A stretch of 64,000 nucleotides of DNA from Roseivirga seohaensis (GCF_001592945.1 NZ_LRPB01000048.1:62001-126000), one strand, 5' to 3'; numbered from the stretch's first letter, positions 17,188 to 26,025 are shown. Numbers and translations are program-made. The notes: generated by a model from the sequence alone, not told the origin.

Positions 17188-19152
17188 ATGAAAAAGCTCT
17201 TGTACTTAGCAATAATCGTAACACTTTCCTCCTGCATTGAAGAACCTTCTTTCGAAGAAGCGATTGAAAACACGGAATCGTTAAGCGATTATTCCTTCCA
17301 AAACTTCGATTTTGAAACCTCAAAGAAGGTTAATCTAAGCATACAAGATTACAATACCACTCCTGCCAAATACGAACTATATTATCTATACAATGGAGAA
17401 CGTCAAATGCTGGGAGCCTACATTAAACAAACCAACGGACTTAATGTAAGTCAGTGGCTTCCCTCTTCTGTAGAAGATATGCATGTACTAAAATCTGACG
17501 CGGGAGGTACGGAGGATTACCTATTAAATATTGAAGGAAGTAGTGCAAACCTGACCATAGATGTCAGCATTAGTTCAGCGGCAGCTAATAGCAATGAAGG
17601 CTGTTTCGATCACCTTTATGCGGTAAATAGTAATGGCGATTTCTTTACGATTGATGTATCGGGTGAGGCCTTTAACCCAACCGATTTGAGTCAGTTAGAA
17701 GGTGGAGGATCAATTGCCAATGCCTTAGATCAAGAGAATGGAATTATGTATTACAATGTAAACAAAACATTATATGCTTACGATATTACCAACGGCACCT
17801 TCTCTATTAAACACAACAGTAATCCATTTAATGGAAGTTACCCAAGGTTAGAATACAAAGACGGCTTTTTTTACATGGGCAATAAAGAACTGCTTTATAA
17901 AGTGGATGCCGAAACCAATGATGTAGTTGCAGAATATACCATAAATGGCTTTATCAACAACAGTGGTGGAGGTGACTTGGCTTTCGATTCGGCTGGCGAA
18001 CTCTATTTGGCCTGTTTTTCAGGTTTGTACAAGTTTACCGAGATTAACGACACAAACAACACAGCTGAGATTATAAGAATTAGTGCGGAAAACTTCCCCT
18101 TCCAGCTTACTTCTATGGCCATCGACAGGCAAGACCGCATTTTTGTGGGTACCAATGATGCTAACTCAAACCTTATCCAAATCAGTAAAGAAGATGGCGC
18201 TTACCAAATTGTAAAAACTTTCGACAAAAAAATAAATGACCTTACTGCATGGAGATGTAAGACGACAGATTTAAGTCAGCAAGACTCCGATAATGATGGA
18301 GTTATTGACGAATTAGATGATTATCCTAACGATCCAGAGGCAGCAGTTGACACCTACACACCTTCTGCATTAGGAATGGGTTCTTTCGCTTTTGAAGATT
18401 TATGGCCTTTAAAAGGTGACTACGACTTCAATGACATGGTGATTGGGTACCGATATACCAATGTGTTGAATAGTAATAACAAGAGTGTGAGATTTATCAT
18501 GAACTTTACTATAAGAGCCGTAGGAGCTGCAAAACATAGCGGATTTGGAATAGAACTAGATGTTGACCCCATTTTAGTGGAATCGGTAAGAGGGCATAAA
18601 ACGGCTGGTAATAATACTTCCCTAAATGCCAAAGGCCTAGAAGATCAGCAAGATAAGACTGTAATCATTGTCTTCAACGATAGTTTCAATCATATGAAAC
18701 CAGCCACGGGAGCAAAATTCATAAATACAGATCCAAATGAAGCTAAAGTTACTCCATTCGAAATTGAGGTGGTTGTAGAATTTACCCACCCAATTGATCC
18801 TGAATTGATCGGTGACGCCCCTTTCAATCCATTCATTTTCTCAAGTTATGACCGAGGAACTGAACTGCACTTGGCAGGAAAAATGCCTACTTCTCTAGCA
18901 AATGGAAGTCTATTCGGAACGGAATATGACGACACGAATTTAGTTGCAGGAAAAACCTATCAAGACAGCAATAATTTACCTTGGGCAATCCATATTATTC
19001 ATGAATTCAGATACCCAATTGAAAAAGCTAGAATAGATCAGGGCTATAACAAATTTGTAGATTGGGGATTAAGCCAAGGAGCAACGTATCGCGATTGGTA
19101 TGGAGACAATTCTGGCTATCGAAATATAAGCAAGCTCTATTTTAATAATTGA
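17188..19152 (+). CDS. LruC domain (DUF4842) lipoprotein
   Basis: The signal ends in lipobox LSSC (cysteine at residue 16), so this is a lipoprotein. The middle (about residues 140-350) has repeated blades of the SMP-30/NHL kind (DLAFDSAGELYLACFSGLYKF). A calcium-binding type 3 thrombospondin-like motif DSDNDGVIDELDDYPNDP follows near 372. The C-terminal LruC domain starts with GSFAFEDLWPLKGDYDFNDMV. LruC proteins of Leptospira and Bacteroidota are surface or periplasmic and poorly characterised. 654 aa. Transcription stops at the hairpin at 19192-19230. Confidence 0.85.
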   Translation: MKKLLYLAIIVTLSSCIEEPSFEEAIENTESLSDYSFQNFDFETSKKVNLSIQDYNTTPAKYELYYLYNGERQMLGAYIKQTNGLNVSQWLPSSVEDMHVLKSDAGGTEDYLLNIEGSSANLTIDVSISSAAANSNEGCFDHLYAVNSNGDFFTIDVSGEAFNPTDLSQLEGGGSIANALDQENGIMYYNVNKTLYAYDITNGTFSIKHNSNPFNGSYPRLEYKDGFFYMGNKELLYKVDAETNDVVAEYTINGFINNSGGGDLAFDSAGELYLACFSGLYKFTEINDTNNTAEIIRISAENFPFQLTSMAIDRQDRIFVGTNDANSNLIQISKEDGAYQIVKTFDKKINDLTAWRCKTTDLSQQDSDNDGVIDELDDYPNDPEAAVDTYTPSALGMGSFAFEDLWPLKGDYDFNDMVIGYRYTNVLNSNNKSVRFIMNFTIRAVGAAKHSGFGIELDVDPILVESVRGHKTAGNNTSLNAKGLEDQQDKTVIIVFNDSFNHMKPATGAKFINTDPNEAKVTPFEIEVVVEFTHPIDPELIGDAPFNPFIFSSYDRGTELHLAGKMPTSLANGSLFGTEYDDTNLVAGKTYQDSNNLPWAIHIIHEFRYPIEKARIDQGYNKFVDWGLSQGATYRDWYGDNSGYRNISKLYFNN

Positions 19153-19191
19153 TAAAACGAAATAAGACTTGATCACTAGTTTTAAAAACAA

Positions 19192-19230
19192 AAATATAAG
19201 CGAAAGCCACGGTAGCTTTCGCTTATATTT
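19192..19230 (+). terminator. intrinsic terminator of the LruC gene
   Basis: A perfect 16-bp stem (AAATATAAGCGAAAGC and its complement) with a 7-nt loop, 39 bp past the stop. Confidence 0.8.
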
Positions 19231-19302
19231 TCATCATTTTAATTGAATCAATTAATAAAAAAGTTTTACTTAAGGTTTTATTAATAACCTTAATTTAAAA
19301 CC

Positions 19303-19896
19303 ATGTCCGTAGCTGCCGTTGCCAATGATCGTGTTAGATTACCCTTTACTTTCGATGTAGAAAAAATGAAAGCTGAGGTGAAAACCTTGGGCATGAACGA
19401 ATTTATTTATTACAATGTAATTCCGCTGCGAGCACCTGCCCACCAGGTAGACCCATCCCTCCCCTTTCCTCCTCCTGCCGATGATTATGCAGATGGTAGC
19501 TGGACAGAATGGATGAACATTCCAGCCTTGGCTTCAACCCCATATTTAACCAGCATCATAGATAAGTTTCAGGAACATACTCGTGTCACTTTAGTGAGAG
19601 TTTTGAGATTGGCTGCTGGCAACGAAGTAAAAGAACATACCGACCCTACTTTAGGTTTAGAAGTTGAAAGGTCTGTGGTGCGTTTAACCATTCCTATACT
19701 TGTGGGTAAGGAAGTAGATTTTTTCTTAAACGGAACCCCTGTACCCATGCAACCTGGTGAATGCTGGTATTTACGCCTTACCGACCCACATAAAGTAGTG
19801 AATGGCAGCACAACCGACAGAATCAATCTCACCATTGATATGGCTCCGAATGATTGGTTGAGAAATCTTATCCAAAAAGCAGCCACAAACGATTAA
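19303..19896 (+). CDS. aspartyl/asparaginyl beta-hydroxylase-like protein
   Basis: Fe(II)/2-oxoglutarate oxygenase fold of the Asp/Asn beta-hydroxylase (LpxO-like) family. A jelly-roll core contains TRVTLVRVLRLAAGNEVKEH, then EHTDPTLG with the first His and Asp iron ligands. The distal His is in DPHKVVNGS, and the 2-oxoglutarate-binding Arg is in TDRINLTID. 197 aa, full domain. The substrate, protein side chain or small molecule, cannot be told. A cupin-like gene follows 70 bp downstream on the same strand. Confidence 0.75.
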   Translation: MSVAAVANDRVRLPFTFDVEKMKAEVKTLGMNEFIYYNVIPLRAPAHQVDPSLPFPPPADDYADGSWTEWMNIPALASTPYLTSIIDKFQEHTRVTLVRVLRLAAGNEVKEHTDPTLGLEVERSVVRLTIPILVGKEVDFFLNGTPVPMQPGECWYLRLTDPHKVVNGSTTDRINLTIDMAPNDWLRNLIQKAATND

Positions 19897-19966
19897 GACA
19901 AATACATTTTCTGAAAAAGGTTGAAGTCTCTATGTGTGTAAATATTTTTTCACTTTCTTCACCCCC

Positions 19967-20350
19967 ATGATCAGCATCCCTACCATCAGCGTGAATGAAG
20001 ATTTCGTTACCATTTTTTCGGAAGAAGCCTTCCCTCAACATGTTCGGGGCGGAATGAATTTAACCGAGCGAATTAATGCCCAGAATCTAAGAATTCGAAC
20101 CAGCAAAGCAGGCTATGAAAGCGATTGGCATGTGGCAGGCGACCCCACTTTAATTCTAGTGCAAAGCGGCACTTTAAGAATTACGCTTCGGAATGGGAAA
20201 CATAAAGACTTTAGCGCTGGCAGCATGTTTATTGCCAAAGACTACCTGCCAAAACATATTCTTTTCGATACTGAAAAGCATGGGCATTCTGTCAAAGTTT
20301 TGGGTAACGAAACCTTACTAGCCGTTCATATCAAATTGGAGCAAATCTAA
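19967..20350 (+). CDS. cupin-like small protein
   Basis: 127 aa from the ATG at 19967. The longer start at 19934 adds a hydrophobic stretch without support. The pattern LILVQSGTLRITLRNGKHKDFSAGSMFIAKDYLP reads as the second half of a single cupin barrel with its Gly-turn, but the usual HxH metal motif is not obvious (only DWHVAGD). It may therefore be a non-metal cupin. It follows the beta-hydroxylase-like gene and ends 3 bp before the hipA stop, convergent. Confidence 0.5.
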   Translation: MISIPTISVNEDFVTIFSEEAFPQHVRGGMNLTERINAQNLRIRTSKAGYESDWHVAGDPTLILVQSGTLRITLRNGKHKDFSAGSMFIAKDYLPKHILFDTEKHGHSVKVLGNETLLAVHIKLEQI

Positions 20351-20353
20351 ATC

Positions 20354-21649
20354 CTATTTCAGTTTTCGGTGGGTTTTACCAATGATTGAAGCCCTACTTT
20401 TATCTACCCCAGTTTGAGCAGCATATTTCGGCCAATCATTCACTACAGAAGTCACCTGATCGATTAATTGCTGAGCTTTCTTGATGGAATTCTCCTTAGC
20501 AAAAACCAATAGATCGTCCAGCGTAAAATTATCACGCTTTCCCCTAATCGACATTTGGTGCTGACTGGTCCAGTCGCCCAGAGGGTTATAGGCCCAATTG
20601 ACATCATAGGCTGGTGACAGTCTCCATTCTCCGCCTTGAGGCAATAGAAAAGCAATATTCTTAGTATGGTCGTCTTGATTTCTCGCGATTACATTGAACA
20701 CCATACGCAAATACTGTTGCTCAAAATCCTGATATGGCAACCGCAATTCACGCATATCGGCAAAAGCATCTTCATAACCATACAGCCCAGGCATCATGAA
20801 ATCGTAATGTGCCATGGCACACAAAGTTTGCATGTGTAGTTTCTTTCCTTCTTCTCCCCGATCGAAACGCTGAGTCATAAAATGCGCTCGCCCATTTTCT
20901 TCCAAAAGCTGACAAGGCATCATATCAATGCCACAATCTTTCGCCATTAAATGATAAGCCATTTCTATACGTCCATAACCCGCTGGGTCACCTAAACTCC
21001 CTTCATTTACCCCATCAAATTTTAGCATGTAATATTCAAATCCCTTAGGCAAAGTAAACTGCCCCGATTTAATCGCTTTAGTTTTAGGATTGAAACCAAT
21101 AATTGCTTTGGGGCGCTGCCCCCCAGCCGAAGTGCCTACCCGAATCAAGTCGGTCATGGCTTGCTCCTCATCTGCCGTCAGATTAAGGTTTACCGCTTGC
21201 CGTTCTTCCAATACCTTATTGGTTAGCGAAAGCAAGGATTCCACTTCGATATCCTTCACCTGCGTTCCGAAGGGCGTAGTAGCTGGCTCAAACTCCAGTG
21301 CCCCCATGCCACGAATACCCACATAACCCAATTTTTCAATGGGGTTAATGGAGTTGATAGCCCTCCCTTGAGAAGCCAACCAAGAACGGATGATCTGATT
21401 TCCAAAAGCATCGGGGAGTGAATCAGAAAGTAAGCCTGGTAAACCGCTATAAGTGGCCTTCCCTAAATTGGGGAATGAAAAAATGCGCTCACCCCGCTTA
21501 ATATCTTCCAAAGGCATGGTGAGTGGCGCCAAGTCGGTAATACCTTCTGCAAACTCAGGAGCAAACTCGAAAGAAGCCAGCTGCCTTTGCTCGTTCCAAA
21601 GCACAGCACCCACTAGTTCGCCCCAAATCTTTACCCTTAATACTAGCAT
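20354..21649 (-). CDS. hipA: HipA-family serine/threonine kinase toxin
   Basis: Full-length HipA of 431 aa. In E. coli HipA phosphorylates glutamyl-tRNA synthetase and causes persistence. Visible are the N-terminal HipA_N domain (WGELVGAVLW ... FSFPNLGKATYSGLPGLLSDSLPDAFGN), the Gly-rich loop TSAGGQRPKA with S174 at the place of the autophosphorylated serine, MLKFDG for ATP, the catalytic loop RNQDDHTKN with D326, and the metal-binding LSPAYDVN. All key residues are present, so it should be active. The start is 2 bp after the hipB stop. The target here is unknown. Confidence 0.9.
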   Translation of the reverse strand: MLVLRVKIWGELVGAVLWNEQRQLASFEFAPEFAEGITDLAPLTMPLEDIKRGERIFSFPNLGKATYSGLPGLLSDSLPDAFGNQIIRSWLASQGRAINSINPIEKLGYVGIRGMGALEFEPATTPFGTQVKDIEVESLLSLTNKVLEERQAVNLNLTADEEQAMTDLIRVGTSAGGQRPKAIIGFNPKTKAIKSGQFTLPKGFEYYMLKFDGVNEGSLGDPAGYGRIEMAYHLMAKDCGIDMMPCQLLEENGRAHFMTQRFDRGEEGKKLHMQTLCAMAHYDFMMPGLYGYEDAFADMRELRLPYQDFEQQYLRMVFNVIARNQDDHTKNIAFLLPQGGEWRLSPAYDVNWAYNPLGDWTSQHQMSIRGKRDNFTLDDLLVFAKENSIKKAQQLIDQVTSVVNDWPKYAAQTGVDKSRASIIGKTHRKLK

Positions 21650-21651
21650 GA

Positions 21652-21960
21652 CTATTTCTTTTTAGATTTACGTACCCGCTGCATAGGTTTAAGCTCACGC
21701 TCCATCACCATCATCGGACTTTCTTCCACTTCAGGAATGAGGTAATCAAGCTGATCGAGAGATTTGAGCGCACGAAGCACCTGAATTAATACCGATAAAG
21801 TAACAGAACGCCCATATTCGAGATTTTGAATCGTATTGACATTTACCCCAGCATTTTGAGCAAGCTCTTTCTGAGTGTACCTTTTCTGCAACCTTAACTG
21901 CTTGACCCGCCTGCCCATCTCATCGACAATGGCCTGATCTGTCATCCTCTTCCAATTCAT
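21652..21960 (-). CDS. hipB: HipB-like XRE-family antitoxin/repressor
   Basis: Helix-turn-helix protein of 102 aa (ATG at 21960). RRVKQLRLQKRYTQKELAQ and AGVNVNTIQNLEYGRSV form the XRE domain (about residues 17-70). A short tail ends in KSKKK, perhaps the part that contacts HipA. HipB neutralises HipA and represses the operon. Three palindromes of one kind lie between the start codon and 22073, and a fourth lies at 22099. A TTG-started longer form (to 21990) would run through the first operator and is less likely. Confidence 0.85.
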   Translation of the reverse strand: MNWKRMTDQAIVDEMGRRVKQLRLQKRYTQKELAQNAGVNVNTIQNLEYGRSVTLSVLIQVLRALKSLDQLDYLIPEVEESPMMVMERELKPMQRVRKSKKK

Positions 21961-21962
21961 AC

Positions 21963-21978
21963 ACCTAAATTTATAGGT
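21963..21978. promoter_or_regulatory. hip operator 1
   Basis: ACCTAAATTTATAGGT, a 16-bp imperfect palindrome directly before the hipB ATG. One of four copies. Confidence 0.65.
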
Positions 21979-22003
21979 TTTAAATAACAAATATACACAT
22001 AAA

Positions 22004-22019
22004 ACCTAATGTTATAGGT
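22004..22019. promoter_or_regulatory. hip operator 2
   Basis: ACCTAATGTTATAGGT, same 16-bp form as operator 1. It lies just downstream of the expected transcription start (about 22026). Confidence 0.65.
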
Positions 22020-22032
22020 GTAACATACTAAA

Positions 22033-22040
22033 CAAAGATA
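22033..22040 (-). promoter_or_regulatory. -7 promoter element of hipBA
   Basis: TATCTTTG on the minus strand fits TAnnTTTG and lies between operators 2 and 3. The -33 match is weak. Confidence 0.45.
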
Positions 22041-22057
22041 GAGTTCATTTTCAAAAA

Positions 22058-22073
22058 ACCTATAATAAAAGGT
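22058..22073. promoter_or_regulatory. hip operator 3
   Basis: ACCTATAATAAAAGGT, same form with one mismatch in the right half. It covers the -33 side of the promoter. Confidence 0.6.
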
Positions 22074-22088
22074 GTTAAATACAAAATA

Positions 22089-22124
22089 GCCACATAAAAC
22101 CTATTTTAATAGGTTTTATGTGGC
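22089..22124 (-). terminator. hairpin terminator containing hip operator 4
   Basis: A perfect 16-bp inverted repeat (GCCACATAAAACCTAT and its complement) with a TTTA loop, 40 bp after the stop of the membrane protein gene at 22164. It has no T run, so it is not a classic terminator. Its centre is operator-like sequence. Confidence 0.55.
22099..22114. promoter_or_regulatory. hip operator 4, inside the hairpin
   Basis: ACCTATTTTAATAGGT, the fourth and most symmetrical copy. Confidence 0.5.
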
Positions 22125-22163
22125 TTCAGTTAATGTAAAAAAGTAACCGATCAATAAGACCAA

Positions 22164-22505
22164 TTATCTCATGAAAAAAAAGATGAAGCTTAAAAGACTC
22201 AACAAAATAGCACCACTGATTATATACCAGTTCAGCTTTACCGATCTTTCGTCAAGCTTCATATGTCTCGCCCAAAAGTTAAGCGAAATCGCAATCAATA
22301 GTGTAGGCATGCTAAGCACTAGGTTGAAATAATAAAACCACATCCAGCTGGTAACCAAAGACCAAATGGCCAAAGCAGCCGTAACAAAAGGAATCGCTCT
22401 ATGTATGTTCGGAGTGGCCTTCTCAGGTGAACGAAAATAATAAATGAGTAACAAGAGCACTAAAAGCCCCGCCAAAATCAACACCCATGAAAGTATACCC
22501 GGCAT
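22164..22505 (-). CDS. small four-helix membrane protein
   Basis: 113 aa with four hydrophobic segments (about 5-24, 38-57, 60-78 and 92-111). The second and third are linked by an aromatic stretch TSWMWFYYFN. The loop after helix 3 is charged (ARHMKLDERSVK). No family is recognised. The start is 3 bp downstream of the stop of the preceding minus-strand gene, so the two form an operon. Confidence 0.65.
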   Translation of the reverse strand: MPGILSWVLILAGLLVLLLLIYYFRSPEKATPNIHRAIPFVTAALAIWSLVTSWMWFYYFNLVLSMPTLLIAISLNFWARHMKLDERSVKLNWYIISGAILLSLLSFIFFFMR

Positions 22506-22508
22506 ATT

Positions 22509-23411
22509 CTATTTGTTTATAGGGTTAGTCTTCTTGATAAACGAATAATCTGGCTCCAAAGAACCAGTAGGCTCCTTCCACCATAATTTAGTTTTCTTAA
22601 AACCATAAAGCTCCTCTATCACCTTTCCCTCTTGATCGAGCCTTTTTCGATAAACCTTCGTCCAGTTATCCTGTCCATCGTACTCATACATACTTTCAGA
22701 ATTGGTGTACTGCTTACCCCTTGCCTCCATCACCGATTTAACAACAGCATTATGTTTATCTCTGAATAAAACCTCTTTCCGTTCACCTTTAAGTTCATAG
22801 CTTTTTCTATAACCATTCTCGTCAAACACAATCTCCTCCGCTCCTAGCTTGCGATCGCCTTCAACATGAGTAATGTTAATACTGCTAAGAACAGTGCTAT
22901 TTGGATAATACTTATGGTCTTCAATTCTTTTTTTAACCCCTTTACCATTGAATACGATCAACATTTTTGGTGTTTCAGGAGAGCCAGTCACATACTGATA
23001 AACTTGGGCGGTATCGGCACTTGAAATTTCATAAGTTATCCACTTACCAGCACTTCGTACATGACTAAACTTTGCAAAGCGACTATTTTTATTACCTGCA
23101 AAACTCACCTCATTGAGCATCTCGCTTGCTGCCCCATTTTCATTCCAAGTGTAACTATGTTCTATTACTCTATCCTCCAGCACTTCAGAAGTTTTGTCTT
23201 GCAATTGTCTGCCTGCCTCATCAAAAAGCGCATAAGTCTCTCTTATTTTTGTAATGGTTTTAGTCTCCCTGTCGTACCTATACCAATGAATTTGGCTTTC
23301 TACCACCTGCCCCTTCAATGAAAGATCCGTTATAGATTTAGAAAATTGTGCTGCAACAGTGTTGGCCATTATCACCAGTAACGCCATCGATAAATTTGAT
23401 ACCCTTCCCAT
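22509..23411 (-). CDS. exported hypothetical protein with repeated beta strands
   Basis: A signal peptide (MGRVSNLSMALLVIMANTVAAQ) is followed by about 278 residues of regularly spaced aromatic/charged beta-type strands, such as YALFDEAGRQLQDKT, YTWNENGAASEML, IVFDENGYRKSYELKG and YEYDGQDNWTKVYRKRLD. These resemble the YD/RHS-like strands of other Bacteroidota envelope proteins, but no domain is clearly identified. It should be periplasmic or on the outer surface. First gene of a pair with the small membrane protein. Confidence 0.7.
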   Translation of the reverse strand: MGRVSNLSMALLVIMANTVAAQFSKSITDLSLKGQVVESQIHWYRYDRETKTITKIRETYALFDEAGRQLQDKTSEVLEDRVIEHSYTWNENGAASEMLNEVSFAGNKNSRFAKFSHVRSAGKWITYEISSADTAQVYQYVTGSPETPKMLIVFNGKGVKKRIEDHKYYPNSTVLSSINITHVEGDRKLGAEEIVFDENGYRKSYELKGERKEVLFRDKHNAVVKSVMEARGKQYTNSESMYEYDGQDNWTKVYRKRLDQEGKVIEELYGFKKTKLWWKEPTGSLEPDYSFIKKTNPINK

Positions 23412-23787
23412 TTAAATATATTTATTTGATGACCAACGCTCATACCTGAGTCATCTTTTCATGATATCAAATCTACTGTCAATTAAGAGTTTACTCAATA
23501 CCAGCCAAGTGGCATAAGCCATACCCTCTGGAGGGTATAGATTGAAGTACATATTTCAAAGCAAGTTCCAACCTTTGATTGTTTACTCTTGTCTATTAAC
23601 ACTGTGGAAAAAACTACATAAGTTGATGTTATACGCCACATTGAACTAGCGGCTTGATAAGGGTAAATTCACTTCAACAGTGAAAGTTCCATGGCATTAA
23701 ACTTGTGGTTTTAATCCCGAACACTTGTCTACTAAGGCAGTAGGCACAACAAAATAAATAACCTAAATCAAATAAAAATTCAGAATT
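23412..23787. other. 376-bp intergenic region between divergent genes
   Basis: The only structure seen is the 18-bp palindrome ATACCCTCTGGAGGGTAT at 23521-23538. No coding frame, RNA or recognisable promoter could be supported. Confidence 0.6.
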
Positions 23788-24507
23788 ATGAAATTAAATG
23801 CAAAGCAAGAGATTCCGTTTAAAGGAATGATGAGGAGTATGATGATGTTGGTTGCCACAGTATTTTTACTTTCTAGCTGTAATACAGATGATGGTGATAG
23901 CATTCCAGATAACGTGGCTTACGTTTCACTTTATCAAGCATCGCCCAACGCTCCAGCCTTAGACATCGAAATTGATAACAGGCAATTGAATACTTATCCT
24001 TTCGATTATGCAGATTACACAGGGTATTTAAGGTTTTTTACAGGTAGTAGAAATTTTAAATTTACCCCAGCCAATGCCAATAATATTGTTGCCGATACTA
24101 CCTTGGCTTTAGGCGCAGGAAGAGCCTACTCAATATTTACCGTAGGAGAATATGATGATTTGAAAGTGTTGAAATTAGAGGACAATTCAGATACCCCAAG
24201 TAATGGAAATGCCAAAGTAAGGCTGGTAAACCTATCACCAGATGCACCAACATTACAAGTTACAGCTGAGGGCCAAGCCGCCCCTTTATTTAGCGACTCA
24301 AATTTTATGGATGCTTCTGATTTTATGGAACTTACTGCAGCAGAATATGACCTAAAAGTAACATCTCCAGATGACAATACGATTGAACTGAATGTATCTG
24401 ATATCAAATTTCAGAATGGGTATTACTACACTATTATTCTACGAGGATATAATACACCACCAGCAGGCAACAGCAATACATTAAGCGCACAAATTATAGT
24501 AAACTAA
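23788..24507 (+). CDS. DUF4397 lipoprotein
   Basis: Lipobox LLSSC (cysteine at residue 31) after an unusually long charged N-region. Two DUF4397 beta-sandwich repeats follow: VAYVSLYQASPNAPALDIEID and AKVRLVNLSPDAPTLQVTAEG, each with the (N/D)APxLD/Q motif. These domains are found in many Bacteroidota surface lipoproteins of unknown role. 239 aa. A Met-rich N terminus (MMRSMMMLV) makes the start uncertain by a few codons. A terminator follows at 24533. Confidence 0.85.
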   Translation: MKLNAKQEIPFKGMMRSMMMLVATVFLLSSCNTDDGDSIPDNVAYVSLYQASPNAPALDIEIDNRQLNTYPFDYADYTGYLRFFTGSRNFKFTPANANNIVADTTLALGAGRAYSIFTVGEYDDLKVLKLEDNSDTPSNGNAKVRLVNLSPDAPTLQVTAEGQAAPLFSDSNFMDASDFMELTAAEYDLKVTSPDDNTIELNVSDIKFQNGYYYTIILRGYNTPPAGNSNTLSAQIIVN

Positions 24508-24532
24508 TAAAATCAGGCGATTAGAAACAAGA

Positions 24533-24556
24533 AAGGCAACCCAGTTGGGTTGCCTT
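24533..24556 (+). terminator. intrinsic terminator of the DUF4397 gene
   Basis: AAGGCAACCC pairs with GGGTTGCCTT around an AGTT loop, followed by CTTATTTTA. Confidence 0.8.
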
Positions 24557-24579
24557 CTTATTTTACAATTATGATATTT

Positions 24580-24900
24580 TTAAAGAATAATAATCAATAA
24601 AAGAATAACTATAATAGCTCCTGAAGAGATGTAAAGCCCTCCTCCTCCGCTATCGCGAATATCTTTTTTCATAGCACGTACCTCTTTACGCAGTTCCTTT
24701 CTTTCTTCTCTGGTCAAACTGGATTTGTCCATGTCTTTGATTTCATTCAAGCGAACCACCATAGCCTGCATTTCCTCATGCGTTAATTTCTCTTTCGACT
24801 CTTCAGTTATTGGGTCACTTATTGATGAAGCCTTCATCGGGCTTGGAACAAACATTAATAGTATTATCCCAAAAGTGAAATAGATAGATAATTTTTTCAT
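24580..24900 (-). CDS. small exported protein with C-terminal helix
   Basis: 106 aa. A signal-like N terminus (MKKLSIYFTFGIILLMFVPSP) is followed by a charged helical region with HEEMQAMVVRLNEIKDMDKSSLTREERKELRKEVRAMKKD, then a Gly-rich turn and a hydrophobic C-terminal helix (ISSGAIIVILLLIIIL). Similar small proteins recur in Bacteroidota. The role is unknown. It converges on the DUF4397 gene. Confidence 0.7.
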   Translation of the reverse strand: MKKLSIYFTFGIILLMFVPSPMKASSISDPITEESKEKLTHEEMQAMVVRLNEIKDMDKSSLTREERKELRKEVRAMKKDIRDSGGGGLYISSGAIIVILLLIIIL

Positions 24901-24975
24901 TGCTTAAAATTTAATGTTTTAGGATTAACCTTTAAGTTACAACAAATGTTTTCTAACCCACGACAGAATACCGGT

Positions 24976-26025
24976 CTATTTCTTTTTGAGCTTTGCGTCA
25001 CTTTTCACTTCATATAATTCATTATCGGAAGTCATAAACCCAAACACCCAATCTGTAGCTTTACCTTTAAAGACCATAATAAGATCGCCCATTCTCAGCT
25101 GTTCATAATTACTTTCATTTACACTAATGAGCTGATAATTGGTACGAATGAAAAAACCTCTGGTATTTCCAGTATGTCTAAATTTGTCGAGCACCAATTC
25201 TGAATAAACGACTTTCATTCCAGTATTCACTTCCTTTCTATAGGCCAAAATATATTTAACAATCTTTCTGAAAGCTAAAAACCACCAAATAGTAAAAGGA
25301 AAAAGCATAATAGGTATAAGCCAAAGCCCAGAAAACAAGGAGCCAATAACCACCCAACCTAAGACAACAACAACCCAAATACGATTTTTGATTGCACGAT
25401 TTCTAGCCTTTTTTAGAAGCTCAAAATCAGCTTTGGTCATTTGTAACTCTCGTTCCTTTGGCACGAAGTTTTGATGCTTATCAACATCAGGAACAATGGC
25501 TTTGATGTTATCCTCACTGATTTTGGCCTCAGCGATTACCCTGCTATAAAAAACGGTTTGAGAATACTTGGAATAATGAATTTCAACTTCCATTCCCACC
25601 GACATACGCCCATAGATAGAGGCGTCCACAGGTAATTTTTTATCATCAAAATAAAGGTAATATGTTCTCCGAGTAGTAGTCTTATTTCCGCTACTTCCTC
25701 GGACTCCCCCTCGAGAACTATGCGAGGTGGTAATGTCTATATGTTTATCGGTAATAATACCCGTAAGAATTTGCTTCTTTCTTTTAAAGAAATCCAAAAT
25801 AAAACCTCTCATTATATAGCCTAACACGGCTAAGAACAAGAGAAAAAACACTCCAAAAATGACAATAGGTATCATTTCATCGATGTCGGAAAGAAGGTTA
25901 TCCCAGAAAAAGAACTTTATAAACGCGAAGAAAATGAGCATAAAAATTAAAATCCCAATCAAATTGGTTTTTGCTTTCTTCAATTCCTCGGGAAGTAAAT
26001 CCACTTCCTGTTCTGTATAAGCCAT
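24976..26025 (-). CDS. membrane protein with two helix pairs and DUF3592-like loops
   Basis: 349 aa. Two hydrophobic pairs lie at about residues 20-75 and 215-255. After each pair comes a soluble beta-type region with a similar pattern: LTGIITDKHIDITTSHSSRG, and later MKVVYSELVLDKFRHTG. The first is Ser/Thr/Arg-rich (RGGVRGSSGNKTTTRR). The repeated plan suggests an internal duplication of a DUF3592-like unit, which is an inference. No function is known. A palindrome lies 60 bp upstream at 26085. Confidence 0.65.
   Translation of the reverse strand: MAYTEQEVDLLPEELKKAKTNLIGILIFMLIFFAFIKFFFWDNLLSDIDEMIPIVIFGVFFLLFLAVLGYIMRGFILDFFKRKKQILTGIITDKHIDITTSHSSRGGVRGSSGNKTTTRRTYYLYFDDKKLPVDASIYGRMSVGMEVEIHYSKYSQTVFYSRVIAEAKISEDNIKAIVPDVDKHQNFVPKERELQMTKADFELLKKARNRAIKNRIWVVVVLGWVVIGSLFSGLWLIPIMLFPFTIWWFLAFRKIVKYILAYRKEVNTGMKVVYSELVLDKFRHTGNTRGFFIRTNYQLISVNESNYEQLRMGDLIMVFKGKATDWVFGFMTSDNELYEVKSDAKLKKK

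Noticed and set aside
20354-21960. hipBA as part of a prophage or genomic island
   Set aside because: No integrase, tRNA, direct repeats or composition shift is visible at its edges.
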